Origin: Cristatella mucedo
Lineage: Eukaryota > Bryozoa > Phylactolaemata > Cristatellidae
Assembly (NCBI GenBank): GCA_009760855.2
Contig: WPIO01000085.1
Coordinates: 1,296,001-1,360,000 of the forward strand
Reading direction: 5' to 3'
DNA: 64,000 nucleotides
Position 1 is the first letter of the stretch. Every line of letters starts with the position of its first letter. The notes under the pieces are model-generated. The model saw only the letters and a program-made list of their open reading frames with translations. It had not been told where the DNA came from and searched no databases. The position numbers and the translations under genes were made by a program. Shown one piece after another: positions 34,820-45,531 of the stretch.

Positions 34820-34980
34820 CGCCGTTTCGATTCAGCGGATAAGGCGTTCGCCCCGACCAAGGTCAAGGTGAGCGCATTTGACGACCGGTGTCGTGGGCTC
34901 GAGCCCCGCGGCAAACGTACAGAGCCTGGAGAGAGAGATTAAGTAATTAATCTTACGGTGCCACGAAAATGAATTGCATT
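34820..34980 (+). mobile_element. family-I tRNA-derived SINE
   Basis: It reads TTTCGATTCAGCGGATAAGG, CGTTCGCCCCGACCAAGG, GTCGTGGGCTCGAGCCCC (B box), then GAGATTAAGTAATTAATCTT and GGTGCCACGAAAATGAATTG. The tail is slightly rearranged. Confidence 0.78.
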
Positions 34981-35860
34981 TGTTTTATGTGTTCATTCAC
35001 ACATATACAAGACGAGACGCGCGGAGCGCGCCTACGCTTACCTCCATCCGAACCGCGTCATTTCCGCTCCACGCGCTCCGATACGCGCGCGCGGCGCGCG
35101 CACTGCTTTTAGCACCCGGCTCATCTCTTGGCGCCGGACCTGTAGCTGTCGCCGGCTAGGGCCGCAGCCGCGCGCTGTCGACGCGGCGGCGGCCGCGAGG
35201 GAGCCCTCACACGCGGAGTCGCCTACACCCGCTGACCCGAATAATTCTTTGGCGTTGTTTGAAGCGGCTTGTCCGTATCCATTACTGTCAATGAGCGACG
35301 AACTGAAATACGAAGGCCTCGCCCCGGGGCCTCTCGGAAATCAAGCTGACATTAGCAACACGACGCCACAACAATAATAGTCCGCGGACCGCGCTTCCTC
35401 CGCGGCGGCGGCCGTCCCCTGCGGGTTGTGTGACTTGAGGATTAGGCGGGTCCTGCTCGCTCCAAGCATGGCCGCTCTCCAAACATGGCCGCTCTCCAAA
35501 TATGGCCGCTCTCCTGTGTTTACCGTCGTCCAAGCTCGCGCTTTCACGGATCGCCGGCGATGCGACTCAATTTTTTCAATGAGACAATGGAACTGTCGCT
35601 TGTCCCCCGGTGTAGGTCGGAGACAGCTACTGCGAGTGGCGCGGCATTCCGCGACGCGACGTTCGCAGACCACCACGAGGTCGCTTGGCGAAGGCCACGG
35701 GAGCAATCGCGAGCCAATCGCGGACCGCCGGGGACGAGTGGCGCTTGCGGAGCTTCCGCGAGCGTTTCTCGCGAGACTCTCGCGGGTGTTTCTCGCGAGG
35801 TGCCGCGGCACCTGCGCCGCAATCGCAGCGGCGACTCGTTCGGCGCCGGTAAGCAAACAA
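34981..35860. other. GC-rich sequence, no gene assigned
   Basis: It includes three tandem (A)CATGGCCGCTCTCCAA-like units near 35467-35515 and GTTTCTCGCGAG repeats near 35760-35800. No gene recognised. Confidence 0.35.
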
Positions 35861-35861
35861 A

Positions 35862-36060
35862 CAAATAAATAAATAAATAAAATTAATTTGCACGGCGCCC
35901 TGAGAGAACTTAAGGTCTGTCTATCTACGCAGGCGCGTCGAACGCGCGCCGGGTGCGTGCGGGGGGGGTGGGCTCGAGCCGGCGACCTCGACAGCGTCAA
36001 ATACATTCACCTCGACCACAAGTCGAGGCGAGCACCCCAACCGCTGCGCCAAGACCGCCT
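35862..36060 (-). mobile_element. family-I SINE
   Basis: An (AAAT)n tail at 35862-35882 is followed by GCACGGCGCCC, GAGAGAACTTAAGGTCTGTC, GGGCTCGAGCCGGCGACCTC and CAACCGCTGCGCC, that is, tail, B box and A box read backwards. Confidence 0.7.
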
Positions 36061-37069
36061 CCACTACCGACCCGACGACCCTCGGCCGCAGGGGCGCTGC
36101 GACGAGCCGTGCGAGGCGACCGCGCCAGCGAAGCAGCCGGCGAGCGAAGGCTTCGCCGCCCAAGGCTTCCCTTCCGTTCGCACTTTTTGCCTACAGCCTG
36201 CCTCTCCGCCGCTCAGGATCGCTCGGACCCAGGCGCCGACGCGACGCCGTCGCGACGCGGAGAGACGCCACCGCCGCCGCCTCCTCTTCCTCCCTGCCTC
36301 CCCTGGCGCCAGCCGAACTTCTTCTAGGCGACGCGAACGTCTTCCGCTAGGCGACGCGATCCGCAGCTGTGGCGGCGGCGGCGGTGGCGTTGAGCGCGGC
36401 GGTAGGACGGCGCCGACGCCGACGGCGACGCAAGCGGAATGCGCGTACCTGTGCGCGGCGGCAAAGGTGCGTACGTGCGTGCGCACGCACGCACGCACGC
36501 ACGCACTTTGCGTGTGCTTGGCTCGACCCTCGACGCTGGTTCGTGCGGCGGCGGCGGCAGAGCGCTCTGCACTCCGAAGCGCCGCGCACGGTGAACCCGA
36601 AAAGCGCGCGACGTGCCGACGCTGACGGCGCAGCAGCGCTAACAGTGTCGCCGTGCGAGAAAAACCACGCACGATTGCCAGTACACATTGCGGCCGATAC
36701 GGCACGCGACTTCCAGCAGACTCTTTACAGCTTACAGCGGCGGCGGCAGCAGCAGACACTCTCAGGGCTCTGACTCGGCGACGGGCAAATCGTTACTCCG
36801 TTACAAGAGAGAAAGAGAGAGGCTGAGGTCGACTTAACAGCTTACAGCTTACAGCGGCGGCGGCGGCGCCCGTGCATCGCGAATGCATCTGCGCACTGCG
36901 GCCGCGTCGTGAGACGCGCAATAATCTCGTTCATAATCGTAATGGCGCGGCCCAAAAGCCTCCGCTTCGACGCGGCCATTTCATAATAGGCTCTCAGTTC
37001 AAATTCAGCGGCCAGTACGCATCGCGAAAGTACGTCCCGCGACTACGAGTGATGAGCACTTGGCGATTC
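36061..37069. other. GC-rich sequence, no gene assigned
   Basis: Very CpG-rich. A (GCAC)n run lies at 36480-36508. CAGCTTACAG(C) occurs repeatedly at 36727 and 36838-36855. Long frames exist on both strands but look GC-driven. Confidence 0.35.
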
Positions 37070-37440
37070 ATAATCGCGGTTCATTTCCTCCACTTTAAGA
37101 CCGCTGGCGACAGAAGCTTTAGCTCTGCAGGTCCTAGACTGTGGAACTCGCTTTCACGATTCTTACGCAACGACAACTACTCTCCTGCTGCCGACTAAGG
37201 CTGATCCTGTTCAGCGGTCCTGAGCTGCTACTTCCATGCTACTTGCTACCTCAACTGCTCTCCTGACTCTGCTCGGCTTCCGACTTTGTCTTTGCCGCGT
37301 GAGATGAAGTCTCTTGGCTACCTAATGGGCATACCGAAAGCCGCTTAGGCTGCAAGTGCGCTATACAATACTCTCCTGCGTAACACCCACGTGGTCTTTG
37401 TGGCTTTGTGGAGTTACAGACGGAGATGCGTTACATTACG
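37070..37440 (+). mobile_element. family-2 LINE 3' end
   Basis: The plus strand still reads FLHFKTAGDRSFSSAGPRLW and NSLSRFLRNDNYSPAAD, then a 3' UTR ending GGAGATGCGTTACATTACG. It matches the antisense copies at 4985 and 9480. Confidence 0.85.
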
Positions 37441-37457
37441 TTCGTAATCGCCGTTCG

Positions 37458-37493
37458 TGATCTAAACCTAAACCCTGGTTTAGGTTTAGATCA
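37458..37493. repeat. 17-bp inverted repeat, 2-bp spacer
   Basis: TGATCTAAACCTAAACC and its reverse complement flank CT. It lies 18 bp after a LINE end. Confidence 0.95.
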
Positions 37494-37499
37494 TGGCGG

Positions 37500-39160
37500 C
37501 GGGGCGTTTCGCTGTTGACGTGCGGTAGGACGGCGCCGGCGCCTTCGCGTCGGCGGCGGCGCCTGCCTCGAGCTAATCGGCCGCCGCTGCAGTTTGCCGG
37601 CAGACAATCTCCGCCGCCAGCGCGGCGTTTAGTTTTTAGTCACTCGTCGGTCGCGGCGTCTCGGCGGTCTCCTATTGTTATTCGGTAGCCGCTGTCAGGC
37701 GGTTAAAGGCCGCGCTCGGGAAGGCCAGATCTATTGAGCGCACGCAGTCTGATCAAACAACGCTGAACGGGATGTTTCAATGTGATACGAGATTGTTTGT
37801 ACATACCCATTCTCTAACGGCCGCCTTTTCATTTTGCCGCTAGCGCTAACCGGGGCGCGGCGGAGCCTCGGCGGCGCGAGAGCGAACGGCGGCCGCCGCG
37901 GCGGCGGCGGCCGCGCACAGCTACTGGCCGCCCATTGTGTGCGGTCCGAGCGCCGGGAGTCGGCTATCGCTGCACGAAAGCGCCACGGCGCTGTTTTGAC
38001 AACTCGGCGGCACAATGGCGATGCGGAAAATGAATTTAGACGCGAGTGACGCCGTTCGCCTTTTAAGAATAATTTCGCCACGGTATAAATATTTGATCTC
38101 GCGCGAGGCAACACAGACCTCTCCGCCACCTCGCTCGCGCGCCATCCACTTCCGCCGTCGCCGCAGCGAGTCGCCGCTAGCGACTCGCTGCGGTCGCAGG
38201 TGCGCGCCAGCGCCTACGGACGAGGCGACGGAGACGACGGTGGCTCGCTGGCGGCGGCCCACAGCGGAAGTGATGCAGCGGTGGCTGCGGCCGCCGCCGC
38301 TGCATCACTTCCGCTGCCTGAGCAGCGGTGGCGGCCACGGGCGGCGCGTGCGCCTGATCCGCTTAGCGTCTGCACCGTGTTGGTCAATAAACGGAACGCG
38401 ATTACACACGCGATTGGAGGGGGCGCGAACTCGCAGCGCAACGGCGGCGGCGGCGGGCGCCACCGCAGCGGGAGCAGCAGACGACAACGACGACAAACAG
38501 CAACAGCAGACGAAATCGCTCGCCGGCCATTAATCGGCGCGGCCTTGACCTCGGCGGCTGACGCGCCGACCATTGTCGCTCGACGAAAGGCAGTGCACGC
38601 GACGAGCCGAACGGCACGCGATGCATTCTGCGCCATATTCTCAATCTGCGCTCGCTCTCATTCGCCGGCGACCGCTGGCCGCCGAACAGCGAGTCGCGCT
38701 CGTCGGCGATACGCGCGAGCGTGTGGGCGTACAGCAAGGGCTCACTCTTGCTGCAGCCGCAGCCGCCGCCGCCGCCATCTCCGCCGCCGTGTGGCGCCAC
38801 CTCGCACACGCTCCGAGGCAAACACGCCCGCGAGCGGGCAGAAATCGCTGGGAGGTGCGCGCACTCCGCGCTGAGCAAACGACAGAGAGTGAGAGAGAGG
38901 GAGGTAGGGAGGTCGGGAGAAATCCTATGGCGATTGGAGAGACAGGCGGGCGGTCGTGCCCGCTGACAGAGGGCGCGTTCTAAATAGCTCGCGTCCGTAT
39001 TTACCTTTGCGCCGCGGCTTACCGACCGCGCAAATACTCGTCCCATTGTGGCGCGGCGTCTCGAGTTGATGGAGTGACACTTTCGGCGCTGATCGAGTGG
39101 TCGCCTCTGCACCGAATAATATCCACTTAATGGCAAATCCTATTTCAACCAGGTGAAACT
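37500..39160. other. GC-rich sequence, no gene assigned
   Basis: CpG-rich throughout. The minus-strand frame 39136-38402 is open for 244 codons, but its Arg/Ser-rich composition and the lack of domains argue against a gene. A 20-bp inverted repeat lies at 38261-38324. Confidence 0.35.
38261..38324. repeat. inverted repeat carrying paired GGAAGTG sites
   Basis: CAGCGGAAGTGATGCAGCGG and its reverse complement face each other across a GC-rich loop. Each arm holds a CGGAAGTG core, the ETS-family motif. Confidence 0.88.
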
Positions 39161-39355
39161 GTAATTAAAGAACAAATATTATCTCCGCGCGCGAGCTCAG
39201 CCTGTCCTCCACCGAGCGACCCCGGCCAGCCGTCGCCGCCGCCGCAGCGGTTGTCGCAATTGTCGCTCGCGCGTGCGCGAGCATGCGACAATCACCTCGG
39301 CGTAGCGTGCGCGCGCGGAGCATTGCGGTCCCGCGTGGCTGCAAAGTGACCGTCG

Positions 39356-39425
39356 CCGCCGCCGCCGCCACCGCCGCCGCCACCGCCGCCACCGCCGCCG
39401 CCGCCGCCACCGCCGCCGCCAGCGC
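39356..39425. repeat. (GCC)n/(ACC) triplet tract
   Basis: About 23 GCC triplets with ACC interruptions. Confidence 0.93.
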
Positions 39426-39557
39426 GCCGTACAACCCGGCGCCGCGCTCCTTCTTTGCGGGTTCTAGAACAACGCGGAGAGCGTCAGCGCGCGAGCTGCG
39501 AGCGCTTGGAGCTCTCTGCGACTCGTAAGATCGTTAGTTCCTTGCTCCCAGCGATAG

Positions 39558-39559
<2 letters not shown>

Positions 39560-39650
<91 letters not shown>
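39560..39650. repeat. (TA)n microsatellite
   Basis: About 90 bp of pure TA that ends exactly where LINE homology begins. Confidence 0.97.
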
Positions 39651-39653
<3 letters not shown>

Positions 39654-40495
39654 GTGTCATATTCCAAAGCGACCCCCTATTAGACGACCACATCAGCTCC
39701 ACAGTCAAATCAGCCTATTTTCAGCTTCATAACATTGCTAAAATTCGGGCTTGTTTAGATAAGGATACCACGTCCAAGTTGGTCCATGCATTCGTGACAT
39801 CCCTTCTCGACTTCTGCAACTCACTGCTTACTGGCCTACCAGCATGTGCGATCAGGCGATTGCAGCTGGTGCAAAACTCTGCAGCTAGGCTTGTCTGTCG
39901 TGGGCGTCGCAGTTGCCACATTACTTCACTTCTCGCGGACCTGCACTGGCTACCAATCAAGCAACGGATTGACTTCAAGGTTTTGTCGCTCACTTTTAGG
40001 TCCCTTCATTCTATGGCTCCAGCCTATCTGTCAGATATACTAACCCATCAGGCCAAGCATTGTACCACTTGCTTTTCGGAATCCAACAGTCTGGAAATAC
40101 CTCGTACAAACCTCAAATCCTTTGGAGACCGTGCATTTAGTTCGTATGCTCCCAAAGCCTGAAACTCACTCCCGACTTGCGTCAGAACATCCCCTAACTT
40201 GACCACATTTAAAAGAAACTTACAAACACCTATTTAGGACAGCATTTAGTGGGTCCCTGTGATTCGTCCTTGATGTGCTTATGCGTGCTGACACTGTGCA
40301 TGCTGCCACTAACCACATTTGCATGTTGACCCTGTGCATGTCACCCCTAACCATGTTATTCATGTTGTTTATCAAGCATGATATTACTCACCATTCAATT
40401 GCGTTTCCCTTTGCAGCACATTTAAAGCGCCTAGACTAGAAAGAGATTGAGTTCTCTGAGGGCGCTTTATCAAGTGCATTATTAATATTAGTAGT
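39651..40495 (+). mobile_element. family-1 LINE 3' part, nearly intact frame
   Basis: One continuous frame to 40162 reads [57 protein letters not shown] and FGDRAFSSYAPKA and ends in a TGA where the sister copies read Trp. The 3' UTR follows, with GAGATTGAGTTCTCTGAGGG and a TATTA tail. It is 5' truncated at the (TA)n boundary. It is one of the least damaged copies, so probably young. Confidence 0.88.
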
Positions 40496-40536
40496 AGTAT
40501 TAGTATATGTTGGTTTATTAATAGGTACATGTATAT

Positions 40537-40569
<33 letters not shown>

Positions 40570-40612
<43 letters not shown>
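40570..40612. repeat. (GT)n microsatellite
   Basis: About 21 GT units following a TA-rich patch. Confidence 0.96.
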
Positions 40613-40613
<1 letters not shown>

Positions 40614-40927
40614 GTGAGTATACTGTGTACACTTATTGTGTGCACGGTATAAATAGATAATATGTATCGCATGAAAAATGCATGCAGAGTAAATTATGTA
40701 TAGACAATGCTAGGAAAGCCGTTGACGAGGCGGAAGAAGCTGAACAAAAAACAGAGATGTTGAATAAAAAGATGCAATAATGGCGGTACTCTTCGCGGGT
40801 GAAGGTCCCACTCATCCAGGTATTCAACAAGATTTACTTTTGCTGCAATTTCGCTTAAGGCCACGGGTCAAACTTCGGATTGTGGGATAAAGGAGACTTT
40901 TTTACCTCCTTCGCTATCCTAGTGAGA
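40613..40927. other. no gene seen
   Basis: Unassigned sequence of moderate GC. Confidence 0.4.
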
Positions 40928-40928
40928 G

Positions 40929-40966
<38 letters not shown>

Positions 40967-41395
40967 CTCGCTTTCTGTCTGTCTGTCTCTGTCTCTGTCT
41001 GTCTCTGTCTCTGTCTCTGTCTCTGTCTCTGTCTCTGTCTCTGTCTCTGTCTCTGTCTGTCTCTGTCTCTGTCTCTGTCTCTGTCTCTGTCTCTGTCTGT
41101 CTCTGTCTCTGTCTCTGTCTCTGTCTCTGTCTGTCTCTGTCTCTGTCTCTGTCTCTGTCTCTGTCTCTGTCTCTGTCTCTGTCTCTGTCTCTGTCTCTGT
41201 CTCTGTCTCTGTCTCTGTCCCTGTCCCTGTCTCTGTCTCTGTCTCTGTCTCTGTCTCTGTCTCTGTCTCTGTCTCTGTCTCTGTCTCTGTCTCTGTCTCT
41301 GTCTCTGTCTCTGTCTCTGCCTCTGTCTCTGTTTGTCTGTCTCTCTGTCTCTCTGTCTGTCTCTCTGTCTGTCTGCCTTTCTCTCTCCGTCAATC
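40928..41395. repeat. (CTGTCT)n array
   Basis: About 460 bp, opening with CT dinucleotides and then a CTGTCT hexamer with occasional CTGT slips and a CCTGTCCCTGT variant near 41215-41230. It is homopyrimidine apart from the G. Confidence 0.96.
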
Positions 41396-41515
41396 CCCGT
41401 TTCTCTCGATCTCCTTCTTCTCCGTTGAGCCCTCCTCTTCCTCAACTTGTCCTCTCTGTCCAACCTCTCCTTCCGCAATTCATTTTTTTAGCGTTTATTC
41501 TTGCCCTACCTCCTC

Positions 41516-41603
41516 GGCAGCGGCAGCGGCGGCGGCAGCGGCGGCGGCAGCGGCGGCGGCAGCGGCGGCGGCAGCGGCGGCGGCAGCGGCGGCGGCGGCG
41601 GCA

Positions 41604-41671
<68 letters not shown>

Positions 41672-41711
41672 AGCGGCGGCAGCGGCGGCAGCGGCGGCGG
41701 CAGCGGCGGCA

Positions 41712-41792
<81 letters not shown>

Positions 41793-41815
41793 GCGGCAGC
41801 GGCGGCGGGGCGGCG

Positions 41816-41847
<32 letters not shown>

Positions 41848-41868
41848 GGCAGCGGCGGCAGCGGCGGC

Positions 41869-41965
<97 letters not shown>

Positions 41966-42138
41966 GCGGCGGCAGCGGCGGCAGCGGCGGCGGCGGCGGC
42001 AGCGGCGGCAGCGGCGGCGGCGGCGGCAGCGGCGGCGGCAGCGGCGGCGGCAGCGGCGGCAGCGGCGGCAGCGGCGGCAGCGGCGGCAGCGGCGGCAGCG
42101 GCGGCGGCGGCGGCAGCGGCGGCGGTGGCGGCAGCGGC
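41516..42138. repeat. 623-bp GGC/AGC triplet array
   Basis: Over 200 triplets, nearly all GGC with single AGC interruptions. Triplet phase holds across the tract except for one extra G in the block at 41801-41810. Open frames (poly-Gly/Ser, poly-Ala, poly-Arg on either strand) follow from the repeat. I see no gene context that makes it coding. Confidence 0.97.
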
Positions 42139-42873
42139 GATAGCCGTTCGGCTCGCGGTGCATACGAGGCGCTTGGTCAAAGGCTGGATGGCGACACTAA
42201 TAGTTCTGCGCCGCGGACGCAGTGCAGTGCGCTCTGCGGTCATGTGTCACGTATCAGAGATTAGTTCTGTTACGGGTATACTCACCCAATGATCGCCGGA
42301 CAATTCGAGCAATAATAGCCCTCATTCACCGGTCATTATGTTGTCAAAATATCGTTATCTCTCCATCACAATAAGACTGCAGCGGTCCGCTAATAAGTCG
42401 CAGCGTGAGCGACCCGCCGCCGCCGCCGCCTCCGCCGCCATCGTCGACGTCGCGGCGATGTAATTGCGCACTCCTGCTGAGCCTCGCCGCCGCCGTCGCT
42501 TCGAGGCGACGGACGGACGGAATGAGGCAGCGGATCCGCGTCTAGCGGTAGCCTCGCGCCGCCGCCGCCGCAGCCACCGACAGCTGCAACCACTGCCACC
42601 ATCTAGCGGAATCTCGCGGGTGCAGGAACTTGCGAGATTCCTCGAGACGGCGCCACTTTCTCTTCGGCCGCAGTCCATCCGCTGGACGGAAGGAGGACCA
42701 CGGGAGTGCACGCGAGCTCTCCCTCCCTCTCTCTCTGTCTCTCTCTCTCTCTCTTTCTCTCGAGGTCGAGGTTGAGGTCGAGGTCGAGGTCGCCGTGAGA
42801 GGAAACGCGAGGAGCGGACGAAAGCTCAGCATTTTCGAACATTTTCGTCGTGGACGCCCGCCCGCCCGCGTCG
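42139..42873. other. GC-rich sequence, no gene assigned
   Basis: It has a CT-rich run at 42720-42765 followed by five GAGGTCGAGGT-type hexamer units. No confident gene. Confidence 0.35.
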
Positions 42874-43062
42874 ATGGCGAAGCTGAAGCAGCTGAAGCTG
42901 CCCCCGCTTTTCGCTTTCGCCACTTTGGGCTGGGCTTTCGCCGTCGGCGGCGGCGAGTGCGCCACCGACGCCGCCGTCCCATGGACGCCGCGAGCCGAGG
43001 CGGGCGGGGGGGGGGGTTGGAGTCCGCAGCGGCGATTCCTCGGACGCGCTCTTCCGCAATGA
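42874..43062 (+). CDS. hypothetical short ORF with hydrophobic N-terminus
   Basis: 62 codons starting MAKLKQLKLPPLFAFATLGW. A basic start and a roughly 17-residue hydrophobic run (11-27) resemble a signal peptide or anchor. The rest is Gly/Ala/Pro-rich and uninformative. It could be a first exon, but I see no good donor and do not recognise a family. It may equally be a chance frame in GC-rich DNA. Confidence 0.18.
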   Translation: MAKLKQLKLPPLFAFATLGWAFAVGGGECATDAAVPWTPRAEAGGGGGWSPQRRFLGRALPQ

Positions 43063-43898
43063 CACCGCCCGTGACATTTCCGCAATGACGCGTGATCACC
43101 CGTCGCCGGCCGCGGCGGCCGAGCAGATCGTACAAAGAAGCCTTTGCTGCTCGCTTAATTGCTGTAAATTATCTCATTAATTAATTTTAATTTGCTCTCC
43201 GCGCTTCCCGCAACTCTGCGCAGATGCGCGCGCTCTGCCTGCGTAGGGGGCGAGCGGACGAGCTGCTGCATCACTTCCGCCGAAATGGCTTCCATCCGAA
43301 ATGCCCGCAGCGCTGTCCGCCCCGCGGCGCTTGAAAAAATGCGGTCCGTCCGCGCGCCGAGCACTGTCGGCCAGACGCGCGCCATGCCGAGTGCGCTGCT
43401 GCCATTTGCGATCTGCGATGTCGCGAGCACTCGCGCTCTCCGCGGAGTTTCCACACTTTCTTCGGGCTGGCCGTCTGCAGACGCGAAAGAGCTTCGCCCG
43501 CCGCCGCAGCAGCAGCGGCATTTAAACTTTTTAAGATTTAAACTTGCCGGTCGCGCCGCCTACGGCCGAACTCACGACGGCGGCCGAAGCGACGCGCGAC
43601 GTCTCCTGTGTCGCGTGTCGCTCGCCGCGTGCCGTTGCTTTGGCCGCGTTCGGCTTGAGCCGGCGCCGGCACCAACCTAAAGCGACGAGCGTCGCGCGAC
43701 GGCACTGCCTCCAAGAGGCAGCGCCAACGAGAATGCAGGAGCGAGAGAGAGAGAGAGAGAGAGAGGGAGTGTGTGTGTGTGTGTGAGTGAGAGAGTGCGT
43801 CCGCAAGAGCGCTGCGAGCGCGCGCGGCGCCGACGCGCGGCCCACGACTTTTAGTGCGAGCGTGCTCGCCGCGCCGCCTGGCGTCGGGAGAGCTCGTC

Positions 43899-43933
43899 GC
43901 CCCGCCCCGCCCCGCCCCGCCCCGCCCCGCCCC
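43899..43933. repeat. seven tandem CCCCG units (GC-box array)
   Basis: CCCGC repeats on plus, equivalent to GGGGC on minus. They fit Sp1-type GC boxes and a G-quadruplex on the minus strand. Confidence 0.85.
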
Positions 43934-45224
43934 TATCCTTTCCTTCCCGCTCGCGCTCGCCGCCAGCCTGCCATCGACCTGCGGAGCGGCGCGCGGGCGG
44001 CGCTTCGTCGGCCGCCGCGCGTCTCACCCCGCAGCGATTAGGTTTCTCCTGTTGGTGGTGTCGTCGTAGTCTCTGTTATTGCAGTTAATTACTACGGCGG
44101 TCGACGCGATGGCTTGTTTGTTGACGCTCGCCTCCTGGCACTGCTGCCGCCGCTGCTGCTGCTGCTGCTGCTGCACGCCCGGCCCCCTAGCCGGCTCCGG
44201 GCGACCGCTCCTACGCCGCAACGCCGCCGCCGCCGATTTTCGAGCGGCGGACGAGCGGCCGGCCACCGTCCTGCGACTCGATGCCGCCGCCGCCGCCAAG
44301 GCCGCCATCTTGGCTTGCAGTAGAGCGAATGGCTCGGCGAATGCCGATCGCTCGGGCGCCCGTTTCCGCCTCCGCTAAAACTCCTCCCGCTGTCTTTTTG
44401 CTTTAGCGAAGCACCGTGCACCCAGCCTAACATCCGGGTACGTTCGTCGCCGCCCGCCCGACCGACCGACCGACCGACCGACTGGCGGCGTTTCTCCCTC
44501 GCACGCGCGCGCGCGCGCGCGCGTCCGTCGCAGGCACGCGATCTCGCACGCTCCATCCCGAGTTTCCCGAGTTGGCGACTGAGCTTCCGGTTGCCGCCAT
44601 GCGGCGGCGCGCGGGGCCGCATGCGCAGCCGCGGCGGCCTTAGCGGAGCGAGCGGATATCGCAATCCGAAAATCCTTCGAGTCATCGCTAGAGGGCGCCG
44701 CCGTCGCGCTGCGACGGCGGCGCTCAGAGCTCGAACTCGGCCGCAGCGCGCAGCGTCTCGTGACGTCCCGTGCGGCGAGCGCCGTAGCTTTTATTTATAA
44801 AATATATATATATATATATATACACATTTGCACGTGTGCGCCGCACGTCGCCGTACAATTGCGCCTCGCGCGGGGCGGGCCCCAGACTTTTTCGGGCGCG
44901 CCACAAGCACCGGCGGAGCGAAGGTAGCTCGGGCGTCCGACCGCCGGCCGCGGCCGGCGGTTCCTAAGGACGGGCAGCGTCGCCTTCGCCGCGGCCGCGT
45001 CCGCCGCGGCTTTCCGAGACTCGTCGACTAGAAGAGAGATTATTGCACCACACGACTCCACCTGCGCGCAGCCGCCGCCGCAGCTCTCGTCCACTCGCGG
45101 GCGGCCGAGCGGCTTCGGGCGCCTCTCGCGAGCAGCGAGGCAGAAGTCAGCGCGAAGGGCGCGCGCGCGTCCTAGGCCGCTGCATCGCTTCCGCCACGGC
45201 CGCGACGCCGCTGCGTCGCGGCCG
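43934..45224. other. GC-rich region downstream of Six3/6
   Basis: CpG-rich DNA with a (GCT)n run at 44151-44175, a (CCGA)n run at 44457-44481, a (CG)n run near 44506-44522 and a short (TA)n at 44800-44821. No coding gene is recognised. The Six3/6 3' UTR must start here, but no AATAAA is evident near the stop codon. Confidence 0.4.
44584..44626. promoter_or_regulatory. ETS / YY1 / NRF1-like motif cluster
   Basis: CTTCCGG (44584), GCCGCCAT (44593) and GCATGCGC (44619) occur within 43 bp of CpG-rich sequence, a combination typical of TATA-less CpG-island promoters. A second YY1-type GCCGCCATCTTG lies at 44301. No gene start is identified next to it. Confidence 0.35.
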
Positions 45225-45370
45225 TCACGACGCCGCAGCGTCGCGGCCCGGATCGATCTCATCTTCCGTCTCGTCATCGTCGCAGCCTCGCAGCAGCGTC
45301 GTCGGCGACGAAGCGCCCGCGGCGAGTCGGCCGACGACGACGCCACCGCCTCCAGCGCTGCAGCGCTCGG

Positions 45371-45404
<34 letters not shown>

Positions 45405-45531
45405 CGCCATTTCGTCGTCGTCATCGTCGCCGCCGCCGCCGCCGCCACGGCTCAGCGGGCTAGCATCGGGCGAGCTGACCTCGTCGCTCGACTTGTCGTC
45501 CGTCGACAGCTTCCGCTTCCGGCCTTGCTGC
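45225..45531 (-). CDS. Six3/6: Six3/6 exon 3 (acidic C-terminus)
   Basis: 307 nt including TGA at 45227-45225. Acceptor CTCTCGCAG|GCAGCA restores phase exactly (GG + G). It encodes [19 protein letters not shown], then a Gly run, a five-Asp run, an eleven-Glu run and an acidic end. No homology is needed for the domain part, so exon choice rests on phase and splice sites. Confidence 0.75.

Noticed and set aside
37458-37493. Interstitial telomere repeat
   Set aside because: Only two TTTAGG-like units per arm; a palindrome, not an array.
38402-39136. 244-codon minus-strand frame as a gene
   Set aside because: Arg/Ser/Pro-rich, GC-driven, no motif, no splice logic.
41425-42292. Poly-Gly/Ser, poly-Ala, poly-Arg and poly-Pro frames of 220-280 codons
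   Set aside because: Mechanical effect of the GGC/AGC array; flanks show no domain or splice context.
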